Of a stretch of DNA of 64,000 nucleotides, positions 56,464-64,000 are shown piece by piece (position 1 is the first letter of the stretch; each line of letters starts with the position of its first letter). Location: positions 682,001-746,000 of the forward strand of contig NZ_SZQJ01000005.1 in NCBI RefSeq assembly GCF_013369335.1, in the 5' to 3' direction. A program made the position numbers and the translations under genes. This stretch comes from Vibrio sp. JPW-9-11-11. GTDB lineage: Bacteria; Pseudomonadota; Gammaproteobacteria; Enterobacterales; Vibrionaceae. The notes under the pieces were generated by a model. It searched no databases. It worked only from the letters and a program-made list of their open reading frames with translations, and had not been told where the DNA came from.

Positions 56464-57060
56464 CTAATTCCTTTGGTCATCAACCTCGACACCTTGTGGA
56501 ATGGCAAAGGTGAAACGCTCGGCTTTCGGTTTGTTCAAATCAATGTTGGCGAACTCGAACGCACTCTGCTGGCCGTCTTGTTCAATCACACTAAACCCTT
56601 TCACTGCGCCTTTTGCGTCTATCTCGAGCTTAAATTGACCTTGATTTGAGTCTACAGCGGTGGGGACAAGCGTAAACACATCGTCCTGTTGAGATACATT
56701 GTAGTTCTCCCAGTCACTCGCGCGATTTCGAGTCAATAAAACGAACGGCGTTTGCTCAGTCGCTTGCTCTTGCCAATAGATGCTGACTTGTTCGATAAAC
56801 GGGCTGTAATACCAAAGGCTTGTACCATCTGAGACCAGCACGTTTTCATCTGGAAATGTGGTTGTCCAACGAAACAAGCTCGGGCGAGAAATTTCCACCG
56901 TGCCCTCGCCTTCCATTACCAGCTCGCCATCAGGGCTTATTACCTGCTGCGTAAAGTCAGCACTAAAACCTTCTGTTTGTTGCAAACGTTGATTTAGTTC
57001 GTCTTTTGGCGCTGCCAATACAGAAAAACTCATAAATAGTAATGCGGCCAATTTTTTCAT
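56464..57060 (-). CDS. lolA: Outer-membrane lipoprotein carrier protein LolA
   Basis: This 198-residue periplasmic chaperone takes lipoproteins from the LolCDE complex to LolB at the outer membrane. A signal peptide ([16 protein letters not shown]) is followed by the LolA beta-fold with GFSADFTQ (about 33-40), RPSLFRW and the C-terminal GVEVDDQ. A TTG one codon upstream is open and has slightly better spacing to AGGA, but ATG is preferred. It is the first gene of the lolA-rarA pair. Confidence 0.93.
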   Translation of the reverse strand: MKKLAALLFMSFSVLAAPKDELNQRLQQTEGFSADFTQQVISPDGELVMEGEGTVEISRPSLFRWTTTFPDENVLVSDGTSLWYYSPFIEQVSIYWQEQATEQTPFVLLTRNRASDWENYNVSQQDDVFTLVPTAVDSNQGQFKLEIDAKGAVKGFSVIEQDGQQSAFEFANIDLNKPKAERFTFAIPQGVEVDDQRN

Positions 57061-57144
57061 CAATCTTTTGTCCTATAGAGTCGCAATAACTCTCTTTATA
57101 TTCGTGTTTCGAACTTGGTTTGACCGAAAAAAGTTAACTTTGTT

Positions 57145-57759
57145 CTATTTTCCACAGCACTGCTTGAACTTTTTACCGCTACCACACAAGCATGGGTCGT
57201 TACGTCCCAACTGTTTGTACGGATTGACACTTTGCGACTTAGCGCCAACCATGGCTTCGTCGGCGGCTTGCGCGACTTCAATGATCATAAGATCAAGTTG
57301 GTCAATAAAATCTTCCAATGACGGCGGTGTTACAATGCCCGCTTCTCGCATTTGAGCCTGAGCCTGCTCTTCATCAATCGCCAGCATAAACGAAGTCAAT
57401 AAAGCTTGCAGCATGCGCAGTGTCCCATCGCCGATTTGCACTTCTTGCCACTGCTCTTCTACTGTTGGCCAGAGCGTCATAAAGCCCTCTGCCATATCAG
57501 CTAGCTGCTCTCTCTTTGAAGCCTCGTCAAGTAGTCCGAGTAGAGAGTACTCATTCGCCTTCAAATACGTGTACTGCTGGGTAATGTGCGCTTCAATCGG
57601 CGTTTTCACGTGACTCGCGTTGGCAGAAAACACGTTTTCCAACCACGCTTCCGGTGCTAGAGGCTGCGTTGCCATGTTGGCAGCAAGGGTTAACCCTTCG
57701 ACAAAATAAGGAGACTCATTAGTGAATGAATCTGGCAGTGTCAGTAATTGATAGGTCAT
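57145..57759 (-). CDS. yecA: YecA/YgfB-family (UPF0149) protein with SEC-C zinc motif
   Basis: This 204-residue protein has the YgfB/YecA helical domain (about residues 10-170, with the [11 protein letters not shown] helix). A C-terminal SEC-C zinc motif, [18 protein letters not shown], sits at about 185-202, the metal-binding tail also found at the end of SecA. In E. coli, YecA binds ribosomes through such a tail, but its role is unclear. It stands alone upstream of lolA and divergent from the dusC leader region. Confidence 0.82.
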   Translation of the reverse strand: MTYQLLTLPDSFTNESPYFVEGLTLAANMATQPLAPEAWLENVFSANASHVKTPIEAHITQQYTYLKANEYSLLGLLDEASKREQLADMAEGFMTLWPTVEEQWQEVQIGDGTLRMLQALLTSFMLAIDEEQAQAQMREAGIVTPPSLEDFIDQLDLMIIEVAQAADEAMVGAKSQSVNPYKQLGRNDPCLCGSGKKFKQCCGK

Positions 57760-57795
57760 TATTCATTTCTAGTGTTTAACTGATAACCCTTGCAT

Positions 57796-57801
57796 TATAA
57801 C
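57796..57801 (+). promoter_or_regulatory. Possible -10 hexamer upstream of the dusC leader
   Basis: TATAAC at 57796-57801 matches five of six -10 bases. The -35 region is weak. A start near 57807 would put the first stem of the structured leader at the 5' end of the RNA. Confidence 0.3.
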
Positions 57802-57806
57802 CCCAT

Positions 57807-58000
57807 CCAAGGCTTGAGGTCACTGCAAGACTCCCCTAGCCTCAAGCCTGCACCTTTTGGTCATTACAGCGTCATAGTTTCAGCGAGTTGTTGAAAGTTA
57901 AAACTCGCCTTCTCGTTCCCAATCGCGCAATCTTATCAAAGCAGTGACTTTTGTATCACTTGCCACTAAAATCACGCCTCCATAAATAGAGGCGTTTTTT
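57807..58000 (+). ncRNA. Candidate structured leader or small RNA ahead of dusC
   Basis: This stretch contains four inverted repeats in a row. They are AGGCTTGAGG with its exact complement (57810-57819 and 57840-57849), GCGAGTT/AACTCGC (57883-57908), GC-AGTGA with TCACT-GC (57941-57963, one bulge) and ACGCCTC/GAGGCGT (57974-57995). The last is followed by six T that touch the dusC ATG, so it is an intrinsic terminator at the start codon. The RNA could be an independent small RNA or an attenuating leader. No coding frame with a ribosome site was seen. Both roles are inferred. Confidence 0.5.
57974..58000 (+). terminator. Terminator abutting the dusC start codon
   Basis: The 7-base-pair stem ACGCCTC/GAGGCGT with an eight-base loop is followed by a six-T run ending at the base before ATG. 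The GAGG in the right arm (57989-57992) is the only Shine-Dalgarno-like sequence for dusC and is paired when the hairpin forms. Confidence 0.8.
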
Positions 58001-58954
58001 ATGCGATTAGTTCTTGGCCCGATGGAGGGCGTGTTGGATCATTTGATGCGTGAGATCTTAACCGACATCAATGATTATGATTTGTGCGTCACTGAGTTTG
58101 TTCGAGTGGTCGATCAGCTCTTGCCTGATCATGTCTTCCATCGCCTTTGCCCAGAGCTATTGCAAGGTTCTCAAACCAAATCGGGCGTCCCTGTTCATGT
58201 TCAACTGCTTGGCCAAGACCCTATTTGGATGGCAGAAAATGCCATTAAAGCGGCAGAATTGGGGGCAAAAGGCGTTGATCTTAACTTTGGCTGCCCTGCG
58301 AAACTCGTCAATAAAAGCAAAGGTGGTGCAGCCCTTTTGCAACATCCAGAGCTGATTCATCAAGTCGTCAAAGCATGCCGTGAAGCAGTGCCAAGCCATA
58401 TTCCGGTGACAGCCAAAATTCGCCTTGGCTGGGACAACCCAGAAGACTGCTTCGAGATTGTCGACGCAATAGAAAAAGCAGGCGCCAATGAGTTGACCGT
58501 CCATGCGCGTACCAAAGCAGGCGGCTACAAAGCAAGCGAAATTAAGTGGGAGTACATCGGGCAACTTCGCGAGCGTTTCACGATTCCACTGATTGCCAAC
58601 GGTGAAATTTGGAATTACGAAGATGGTCAAGCCTGTATCGAAACAACGGGCGTAGATTCTTTGATGGTATGCCGCGGTGCGTTCAATGTTCCCAACCTTG
58701 GAAATGTGGTTAAACACGACCACGCGATTATGCCTTGGTCCGAGGTGGTCGAGTTGCTGCTTGTATATTCTCAGTATGAAATGAAAGGCGATAAGGGCCT
58801 TTACTACCCGAACCGAGTTAAACAGTGGTTCTCTTACTTACGCCAACAATACCCTCAAGCGGCAGATTTGTTTCGCGAGATCCGTACCTTTAATAAGGCA
58901 GCGCCAATCGTTGAGCATATAACACGCTATCGTGACGCGTTAGCCACCCACTAA
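58001..58954 (+). CDS. dusC: tRNA-dihydrouridine(16) synthase DusC
   Basis: This 317-residue flavin enzyme reduces uridine 16 of tRNAs to dihydrouridine. FMN-binding starts with LGPMEGVLDHLMRE near residue 5. The catalytic cysteine is in NFGCPAKLVNKSKGG near residue 98, and VHARTKAGGYKA lies near 167. The length and sequence fit the DusC group. It begins right after an intrinsic terminator. It overlaps the convergent diguanylate cyclase gene by four bases. Confidence 0.92.
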   Translation: MRLVLGPMEGVLDHLMREILTDINDYDLCVTEFVRVVDQLLPDHVFHRLCPELLQGSQTKSGVPVHVQLLGQDPIWMAENAIKAAELGAKGVDLNFGCPAKLVNKSKGGAALLQHPELIHQVVKACREAVPSHIPVTAKIRLGWDNPEDCFEIVDAIEKAGANELTVHARTKAGGYKASEIKWEYIGQLRERFTIPLIANGEIWNYEDGQACIETTGVDSLMVCRGAFNVPNLGNVVKHDHAIMPWSEVVELLLVYSQYEMKGDKGLYYPNRVKQWFSYLRQQYPQAADLFREIRTFNKAAPIVEHITRYRDALATH

Positions 58955-60408
58955 AACACTATCTGGTTTTTGCCATGGGTTTTCGCATAGTAGAGCTTTT
59001 CGTCGGCAGCTTTAAACAGTCGTTCAAAGCTGGGAGGAGTGTCGCCGTTCACAATCTCAACGCCACCAGAAATGGTAAAGCCCGACTCGAGTACCTGTGT
59101 CGAGTCATCTCGCACGGCGTTTAGTACTCGCTGTAAGCCGAGTTTGAGCGGTTCAATATCGCTACTGGTCATAAAAATAACGAACTCTTCACCACCAATC
59201 CGCGCGGCCGCATCACTATTACGAATGCAGCGACTGACTTTATCGGCCATGTAGATAATGACTTGATCGCCCACGTCGTGACCATAGGTATCGTTGATCG
59301 CCTTAAAATTATCGATATCAAATACCGCCAGCGCTAAATAGTCATCTCGCGCAACTTTGTCGAGGTAGCTTTCTAATCCCCGTCGGTTGAGCAACCCTGT
59401 CATTGGGTCTTTCGCTGCCAACTGTTTGAAGTGATGTCGCTCCGCTCGCATGTTGATAATGATCAACAAGGTCACGCTAAAAACATAAACAAACGCAGCA
59501 ACTAATAAACCATAGCGTTGTAAATAGAAGAAGTTGAATAGTTCGCTTTTTACATCAGGGCGATAATATAGACGGTAGTGACCCGCGAGCCCTTCAATAT
59601 TTAAAGGCTCGATACGTATCGCCGTTTCAGGAGGAGATTGGTCAGCAAGGTTATAGAGCCCGATCTCCCCAACCAAGCGCTGTTGACTCTGCAACAGGCC
59701 ATGATAGGAAAGATCGAGTGATAACATACCTTGATGTTCACCCTGATTAAACACGGGCATGGACAAGCTCATCACCATGTCGCTACTCGACGCCATCGGT
59801 ACTGGGGCATTGATAGTAATCAAATCCCTATTTTGCGCCGTGATCTGCCAAAACGGCCGGGCTTTAATGGTGTCAAGTAACTCTGAGGTAATGCTTTTAG
59901 CATACGTATCTGGGGACGACATCACGTACCCTTCACTATCGATATAGTGAATACCGAGTAAAAAGCTGTCTATATCGTGAAGAAAAGAGAGCAAAGGCGC
60001 CAAAGAGACTTGACTGGATGCTCGCTGATATAGAGCGCTGTCAGGGTCGCACAACTCGACGCCGCCGACCAACATATAGTTAATATCGATAGCGGGTATC
60101 GCGCCTTTACCCTCCGCTCGGAGCAAAGCATCTATCGGCCACATTTGGCACAGCTCATCGTCCACTTTGCGATTATGATCCACCAACCAGATAAAATTCG
60201 GTTTAGAGTAATTTGAAAAGCTATAGTCAATGGCTGAAAGAACTTTGGTGGTCCGTGCTAGCGCTCGATGCACCCGGCCGTACTCGTCATCGATTTCTCT
60301 GCCTACTGCGTCGAAGTAATTTTTTGCCGTGAGCGCAACAATTAATAACGAGACAACCAGAGGCATCAAAAACACGTACGCTAAACTAAAATGCCGAGTT
60401 ACTTGCAT
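58951..60408 (-). CDS. Membrane diguanylate cyclase with periplasmic sensor
   Basis: This 485-residue protein has a membrane helix near residues 7-30, a periplasmic region of about 270 residues that looks Cache-like (YIDSEGYVMSSP, MSLSMPVFNQGEHQGMLSLDLS), and a second helix near 305-325. A GGDEF domain (about 335-485) with the intact active motif GGEEF follows. The RNSD sequence five residues before it is a complete inhibitory I-site. It should make cyclic di-GMP in response to a periplasmic signal. Its place beside dusC suggests an orthologue of V. cholerae CdgK. GTG and ATG codons open just upstream are less well spaced from AAGGG. Confidence 0.87.
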   Translation of the reverse strand: MQVTRHFSLAYVFLMPLVVSLLIVALTAKNYFDAVGREIDDEYGRVHRALARTTKVLSAIDYSFSNYSKPNFIWLVDHNRKVDDELCQMWPIDALLRAEGKGAIPAIDINYMLVGGVELCDPDSALYQRASSQVSLAPLLSFLHDIDSFLLGIHYIDSEGYVMSSPDTYAKSITSELLDTIKARPFWQITAQNRDLITINAPVPMASSSDMVMSLSMPVFNQGEHQGMLSLDLSYHGLLQSQQRLVGEIGLYNLADQSPPETAIRIEPLNIEGLAGHYRLYYRPDVKSELFNFFYLQRYGLLVAAFVYVFSVTLLIIINMRAERHHFKQLAAKDPMTGLLNRRGLESYLDKVARDDYLALAVFDIDNFKAINDTYGHDVGDQVIIYMADKVSRCIRNSDAAARIGGEEFVIFMTSSDIEPLKLGLQRVLNAVRDDSTQVLESGFTISGGVEIVNGDTPPSFERLFKAADEKLYYAKTHGKNQIVF

Positions 60409-60423
60409 CATCACCCTTAAAAG

Positions 60424-60461
60424 AGAAAAAGCCTATCGCTCACCGATTCAGCAATAGGCTT
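60424..60461 (-). terminator. Terminator of the ABC transporter operon
   Basis: AAGCCTAT (60429-60436) pairs with ATAGGCTT (60454-60461), extended inside by GC pairs, with a U-run leftward. It lies about 70 bases after the ATPase stop. Confidence 0.75.
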
Positions 60462-60530
60462 AGTTACAATATCATGGTCCATTATGTCACAAAGTGACCG
60501 TAACACATCGGCCATTACCTGGTGGCGCGA

Positions 60531-61325
60531 TCAATTTAACAACAAGCTGTCATCCGCTAGCTCTTCACCACGCACTTTGGAGAACATTTCTAGTAAATCA
60601 GGTACTTGCATATTAGCGCGCTGAACACCATCAACATCGAGTACGATCTCTCCTTGATGGAGCATAACGGTACGATCGCCACAAGCTAACGCGTCTTTCA
60701 TCGAGTGAGTGACCATCATGACCGTCAAGTTGAACTCAGCCACGATTTTTTTGGTCAAATCGATGATAAACGCCGCCATACGTGGGTCTAGTGCAGCGGT
60801 GTGCTCATCTAATAACAAAAGTTTGCTGTCAGATAAGGTTGCCATGACCAAACTCACTGCTTGACGCTGTCCACCCGAGAGTAAACCAATACTGTCGCTG
60901 AGCCTATCCTCAAGACCTAGTCCAAGAATACTAATACGTTCTTGAAACAGCTTACGTCGTTGACTCGACAAAGATAAACTCCAACCTCGAGACTTACCAC
61001 GCATATAAGCCAACGCCATATTTTCTTCTATGGTCAAATCGCCACAAGTTCCCGCTAACGGATCTTGAAATACGCGCGCGCATTGCTTCGCACGCTGATC
61101 GACAGATTGCTTAGTCACATCGAGTTCGTCGATGATAACTTTTCCGCCCACCATCGGCGTCTCTCCGGTTACCGCCCCTAGCAGGGTGGACTTACCGGCA
61201 CCATTTGAGCCAATTACCGTTAAAAACTGGTGTTCTGGCACCTCTAACGTGACTCCACGTAACGCTCGGTTTTCTAAAATAGTCCCTGGATTAAACGTCA
61301 CTTGAATATCTTCTAAACGGATCAT
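60531..61325 (-). CDS. ABC importer ATPase, TrpXYZ-type
   Basis: This 264-residue ABC ATPase has Walker A GSNGAGKST near residues 38-46, the signature LLSGGQRQAVS near 150 and Walker B LLLLDEHTAALD near 175, followed by VTHSMKDALACG. It energises uptake with the permease encoded just upstream (four-base overlap) and the binding protein. The family is that of the streptococcal TrpXYZ system, and a V. cholerae relative of the binding protein has been crystallised. Aromatic amino acids are the likely but unproven cargo. Confidence 0.83.
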   Translation of the reverse strand: MIRLEDIQVTFNPGTILENRALRGVTLEVPEHQFLTVIGSNGAGKSTLLGAVTGETPMVGGKVIIDELDVTKQSVDQRAKQCARVFQDPLAGTCGDLTIEENMALAYMRGKSRGWSLSLSSQRRKLFQERISILGLGLEDRLSDSIGLLSGGQRQAVSLVMATLSDSKLLLLDEHTAALDPRMAAFIIDLTKKIVAEFNLTVMMVTHSMKDALACGDRTVMLHQGEIVLDVDGVQRANMQVPDLLEMFSKVRGEELADDSLLLN

Positions 61326-62266
61326 GCGGTCTCTCCTGACTCACTCGACTGCTTCTGTGGACCTTTACCTTGAGCAGGAGCACTACGCTTTTTTGCTTTT
61401 AGGTTTCCTTTAATTTTGGGCGCGATCAAGGCGATAGCCACCAGCACAGCCGTCACTAGATTGAGATCGGAGGCTTGCAAGCCAAACATACCTGTACTGA
61501 GCGCGAATGCCACCGCCAGACGATACAACACCGAGCCAACGATCACCGCCAACACTGCGACCCAAATCTTCCGTCCTGGGATGAGCGTTTGTCCTAAAAT
61601 GACCGCAGCGAGACCCACGACTATGGTCCCCACCCCAGATGTCACATCGGCAAAACTGTTGGTTTGCGCAAATAACGCGCCAGCAAAGCCAACAAAGCCG
61701 TTCGATAACGCTAAACCAAAATAGGTATAAAATGCGGTGCTCGCCCCCTGAGCTGAAACCATACGCGCATTTACGCCAGTAGCCCGCAAGCCGAGTCCAA
61801 AATCACTGTTCAAAAGACGGACAACCAACCATGCAGACACCAACACTAGTAACCCAACAATCAAAGGACGAATGAGCATAGGATCGCCGACAGTTTCAAA
61901 CGGCGTTAAGATGGTTTCTTCGCCAAGGAGGGCCAAATTGGGGCGGCCCATAATACGGATATTGATGGAAAAAGCTGCAATCATGGTCAGAATCGACGCT
62001 AGCAAATGCAATATGCCACAGCGAACCGCGAGAAACGCCGTTACCCAGCCAGTAGCCGCGCCGGCAATGACAGCCATGAAGGTTGCCAACCAAGGATTGA
62101 TTCCGGCAACGATAGCGGTAGCCGCTACCGCAGCCCCCATAGGGAAACTGCCATCAACACTTAAATCGGGAAAATCAAGCACGCGAAAGGTTAAATAGAC
62201 GCCAAGAGCAACCAGACCATACAGCAAACCGATCTCTAACGCGCCAAAGAAAGCAAAAGCAGACAT
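61322..62266 (-). CDS. ABC importer permease, TrpXYZ-type
   Basis: This 314-residue membrane protein has 8-9 hydrophobic segments and belongs to the branched-chain/sugar-type permease superfamily (VYLTFRVLDFPDLSVDGSFP near residue 25; GLRATGVNARM near 178). The C-terminal tail is lysine-rich. It would form the channel as a homodimer. It overlaps the ATPase gene by four bases and follows the binding-protein gene across a 14-base-pair hairpin. Confidence 0.83.
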   Translation of the reverse strand: MSAFAFFGALEIGLLYGLVALGVYLTFRVLDFPDLSVDGSFPMGAAVAATAIVAGINPWLATFMAVIAGAATGWVTAFLAVRCGILHLLASILTMIAAFSINIRIMGRPNLALLGEETILTPFETVGDPMLIRPLIVGLLVLVSAWLVVRLLNSDFGLGLRATGVNARMVSAQGASTAFYTYFGLALSNGFVGFAGALFAQTNSFADVTSGVGTIVVGLAAVILGQTLIPGRKIWVAVLAVIVGSVLYRLAVAFALSTGMFGLQASDLNLVTAVLVAIALIAPKIKGNLKAKKRSAPAQGKGPQKQSSESGETA

Positions 62267-62293
62267 AACTACTCCCTAACTGTGAACAACATA

Positions 62294-62324
62294 GCCCCAA
62301 GCCGAACAGAGTTCGGCTTGGGGC
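62294..62324 (-). repeat. Intercistronic hairpin in the ABC operon
   Basis: GCCCCAAGCCGAAC and its perfect 14-base complement (62294-62307 and 62311-62324, AGA spacer) lie between the binding-protein stop and the permease start. There is no U-run. Such hairpins often protect the upstream message, so that binding protein is made in excess of the membrane parts. Confidence 0.8.
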
Positions 62325-62330
62325 GGGAGA

Positions 62331-63296
62331 TTATTTAACGCTCGTCGCGCGATCGAGAACGGATTGAGGGATAGCAATACCAAGTTTCATTGCTGCACTG
62401 CTATTAACGACCAAATCAGACCCTTTGGCGACCTTAACATCTAGACTACCTGGCTCGGTGCCTTCGATGATAGCCGCTACGTAGTCGGCTGTTTGCACAC
62501 CGACTTGGTAGTAATCAAAACCTAAGCTGGCAATGGCTCCTTTGTCAACGTAAGAAGTCGCACCTCCAAGCACGGGGGTTTTTGCCTGATTTGCGGCAAC
62601 GATCATGCCTTCAATTGCGCTCGCGACCGTATTGTCAGTGGGGGCGTAAATCACATCAGATTTCGCTGCAATCGCTTGAGTAGCAGACTGGACGTCTGCG
62701 CTCTTAAGCGCGGTCGCTTCGACGACTTCTATCCCTTGCTCTTGAGCGCTTTGCTTGAGAAGTTCGACCAAAGTCACCGCGTTAGCTTCACCCGGGTTAA
62801 ACACCACACCAATAGACTGCACATCCGGCATGATTTCCTTAATCAACTCAACATGTTGACTCACTGGAGAGAGATCCGACAGACCGGTCACGTTTTTTCC
62901 GGGCTGCTGCATTGTTTTGACCAACTTGGCCCCAACAGGGTCGGTGACCGCAGTGAACACGACTGGAATTGAACGAGTCGCGGAAACTAAAGCTTGTGCA
63001 GTGGGTGTCGCAATACCGACTAGAACATCCGGCTTTTCACCGACGAACTGGCGCGCAATCTGAACCGCTATCGCTGGGTTTCCTTGCGCCGTTTTGTAAT
63101 CAAACTCAAGGTTTTTGCCCTGCTCATAACCCTTTGCTTTTAAACCATCGAGCAAACCTTGACGAGCAGCATCCAGCGCGGGATGTTCGACAATCTGCGA
63201 TACAGCTACTTTGGCGGTTTTGGCCATAATACTCGTTGAAGAGAGTAACGTGACACCTGCGAGTACGGCGGTGGCTATAACTTTTCCTGCTTTCAT
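62331..63296 (-). CDS. ABC importer substrate-binding protein, TrpX-type
   Basis: This 321-residue periplasmic binding protein has a signal peptide (MKAGKVIATAVLAGVTLLSS, cut after IMA). The ABC_sub_bind fold shows VAVSQIVEHPALDA near residue 29, IPVVFTAVTDPVGAKLV near 108, IGVVFNPGEANAV near 160 and YAPTDNTVASA near 217. It binds substrate for the permease and ATPase downstream. The frame is open 19 codons upstream, but AAGGAG five bases before this ATG and the signal peptide set the start. The cargo is probably an aromatic amino acid by family. Confidence 0.85.
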   Translation of the reverse strand: MKAGKVIATAVLAGVTLLSSTSIMAKTAKVAVSQIVEHPALDAARQGLLDGLKAKGYEQGKNLEFDYKTAQGNPAIAVQIARQFVGEKPDVLVGIATPTAQALVSATRSIPVVFTAVTDPVGAKLVKTMQQPGKNVTGLSDLSPVSQHVELIKEIMPDVQSIGVVFNPGEANAVTLVELLKQSAQEQGIEVVEATALKSADVQSATQAIAAKSDVIYAPTDNTVASAIEGMIVAANQAKTPVLGGATSYVDKGAIASLGFDYYQVGVQTADYVAAIIEGTEPGSLDVKVAKGSDLVVNSSAAMKLGIAIPQSVLDRATSVK

Positions 63297-63484
63297 CTTA
63301 ACTCCTTGATGTAATACCCATTCCTTTGAGTGACTTTGGTCAGGTATAAGCAAATTGATGTGGTGTTTTAATCATCATTATCACTGCACATTTTGTGTGC
63401 ATAACAAATATTATTACCAGTTAGCTGTACAAAAGAAAAGCAGGTTTTAACATCAAAGTAACAAAAAGAGAGACTGGTGACTGT
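63297..63484 (-). promoter_or_regulatory. Promoter region of the ABC importer operon
   Basis: This 188-base AT-rich spacer lies upstream of the binding-protein gene. No certain operator is visible. CCAGTTAGCTGTAC near 63418 is similar to a TrpR half-operator but has a one-base gap, so it is not claimed. No clear terminator for the upstream gene was found. Confidence 0.4.
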
Positions 63485-64000
63485 TTAACCTTTCACCGCG
63501 TGGATCAGTATGTTACGTGGAGTCGCGTCGCGTGAGCAAAACTCAGACAGTGAAACGCGATAGCCGGCGCGCTCCAAGTAGAGTGCTTTGTCCAACACCA
63601 ACCAAAGCTCTAGCGCTCGACGAAAAGGTTGCTGAACCAAACTAAGCCGTTCCATGTGCCAATAGCGCTCAATGCCCTTTTGATGGTAATGGTCATAGTC
63701 AACCTCAGGTAAAAACCAGCCTTTTTGCTCACAAGCCCATCGACAAAACGCTTTAAAACCTTGAGATAGCTGTGATTTTTTAATACTCGGCATGGGTTGG
63801 TAATCCGTCTGACCCAAGGACTCACGCAATAAAACATCCAGCCCCAACCGATAGCTCATCTCATCGATGCGGTGGCGTTTGACTCGCTCTCCCCCAGTGA
63901 CGGTTTCTTGCAGAGGAATCCTGAGCTCTTGTTTGGTCAAACGCAATCTCGATAGCTGTCCAACTTCAGAAAGTGCTTGGTATTGGTCATCGTTAATCAG
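63485..64000 (-). CDS. C-terminal part of a protein of unknown function (cut by right edge)
   Basis: The last 171 codons of a leftward gene run off the right edge with no stop in the frame. The visible part is basic and aromatic, with YRLGLDVLLRES, YHQKGIERYWHMERL and the ending RDATPRNILIHAVKG. The ending is faintly reminiscent of some SAM-dependent methyltransferases, but no nucleotide-binding motif is inside the window. No internal ATG is a good start, so the true start lies outside. No function is claimed. Confidence 0.6.
   Translation of the reverse strand: MINDDQYQALSEVGQLSRLRLTKQELRIPLQETVTGGERVKRHRIDEMSYRLGLDVLLRESLGQTDYQPMPSIKKSQLSQGFKAFCRWACEQKGWFLPEVDYDHYHQKGIERYWHMERLSLVQQPFRRALELWLVLDKALYLERAGYRVSLSEFCSRDATPRNILIHAVKG

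Noticed and set aside
63415..63433. TrpR-like operator upstream of the ABC importer
   Set aside because: Similarity requires a one-base deletion in the dyad; too weak.

Overview
The window is an ordinary, densely coded stretch of a gammaproteobacterial main chromosome. Protein sequences and gene order point to the genus Vibrio (Vibrionaceae): the mlc-pykA, ptsG-tatD-holB-tmk-mltG-pabC-fabF-acpP-fabGDH-plsX-rpmF-yceD-maf-rluC-rne, fadD-slp-tsaB-yoaA and lolA-rarA-serS orders, plus a Vibrio-type leucine aminopeptidase. The species cannot be fixed from the sequence alone. I see no rRNA, tRNA, CRISPR array, insertion sequence or prophage.

Layout. 1-2.5 kb: the end of an N-acetylgalactosamine (aga) operon (EIIA, deacetylase, tagatose-bisphosphate aldolase). 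2.5-4.5 kb: divergent sohB and yciK. 4.5-9.8 kb: a LexA-controlled imuA-imuB-dnaE2 mutagenesis cassette, the clearest accessory block on the left. 9.8-18 kb: cheV, the glucose regulator mlc, pyruvate kinase pykA, a YjjU-like patatin phospholipase with a 30-residue YnhF-like membrane peptide, two small putative envelope proteins, and ptsG. 18-31 kb: one long leftward run of tatD-holB-tmk-mltG-pabC, then the fatty-acid cluster fabF-acpP-fabG-fabD-fabH-plsX with rpmF and yceD, flanked by maf and rluC. 31-36 kb: rne with a structured leader, then a SulP anion transporter. 36-50 kb: rnd, fadD, a hydrolase, a Slp lipoprotein, tsaB, yoaA, purU, fadH, sppA and ansA. 50-53.5 kb: two adjacent secreted proteases with matching PPC C-terminal domains, probably accessory. 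53.7-64 kb: serS, rarA, lolA, a YecA-like protein, dusC, a membrane diguanylate cyclase, an ABC importer of the TrpXYZ type, and a gene cut by the right edge.

How it fits together. Glucose uptake (PtsG), its probable repressor (Mlc) and glycolytic output (PykA) lie within 7 kb. The fab-plsX run makes acyl-ACP and acyl-phosphate for phospholipids, while FadD and FadH break fatty acids down. FadR-like operators are visible in front of fadH (strong) and acpP (weaker), linking both directions of lipid metabolism. RNase E, RNase D, RluC, DusC, TsaB and YceD form a scattered RNA-processing set.

The most unusual non-coding signal is a run of four inverted repeats from 57810 to 58000. It ends in an intrinsic terminator whose U-tract touches the dusC start codon and whose right arm holds the only Shine-Dalgarno-like bases. 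It may be a small RNA or an attenuating leader. Other points of interest are the structured rne leader, a motif repeated three times in the RNase E tail, and several strong palindromes without T-runs.
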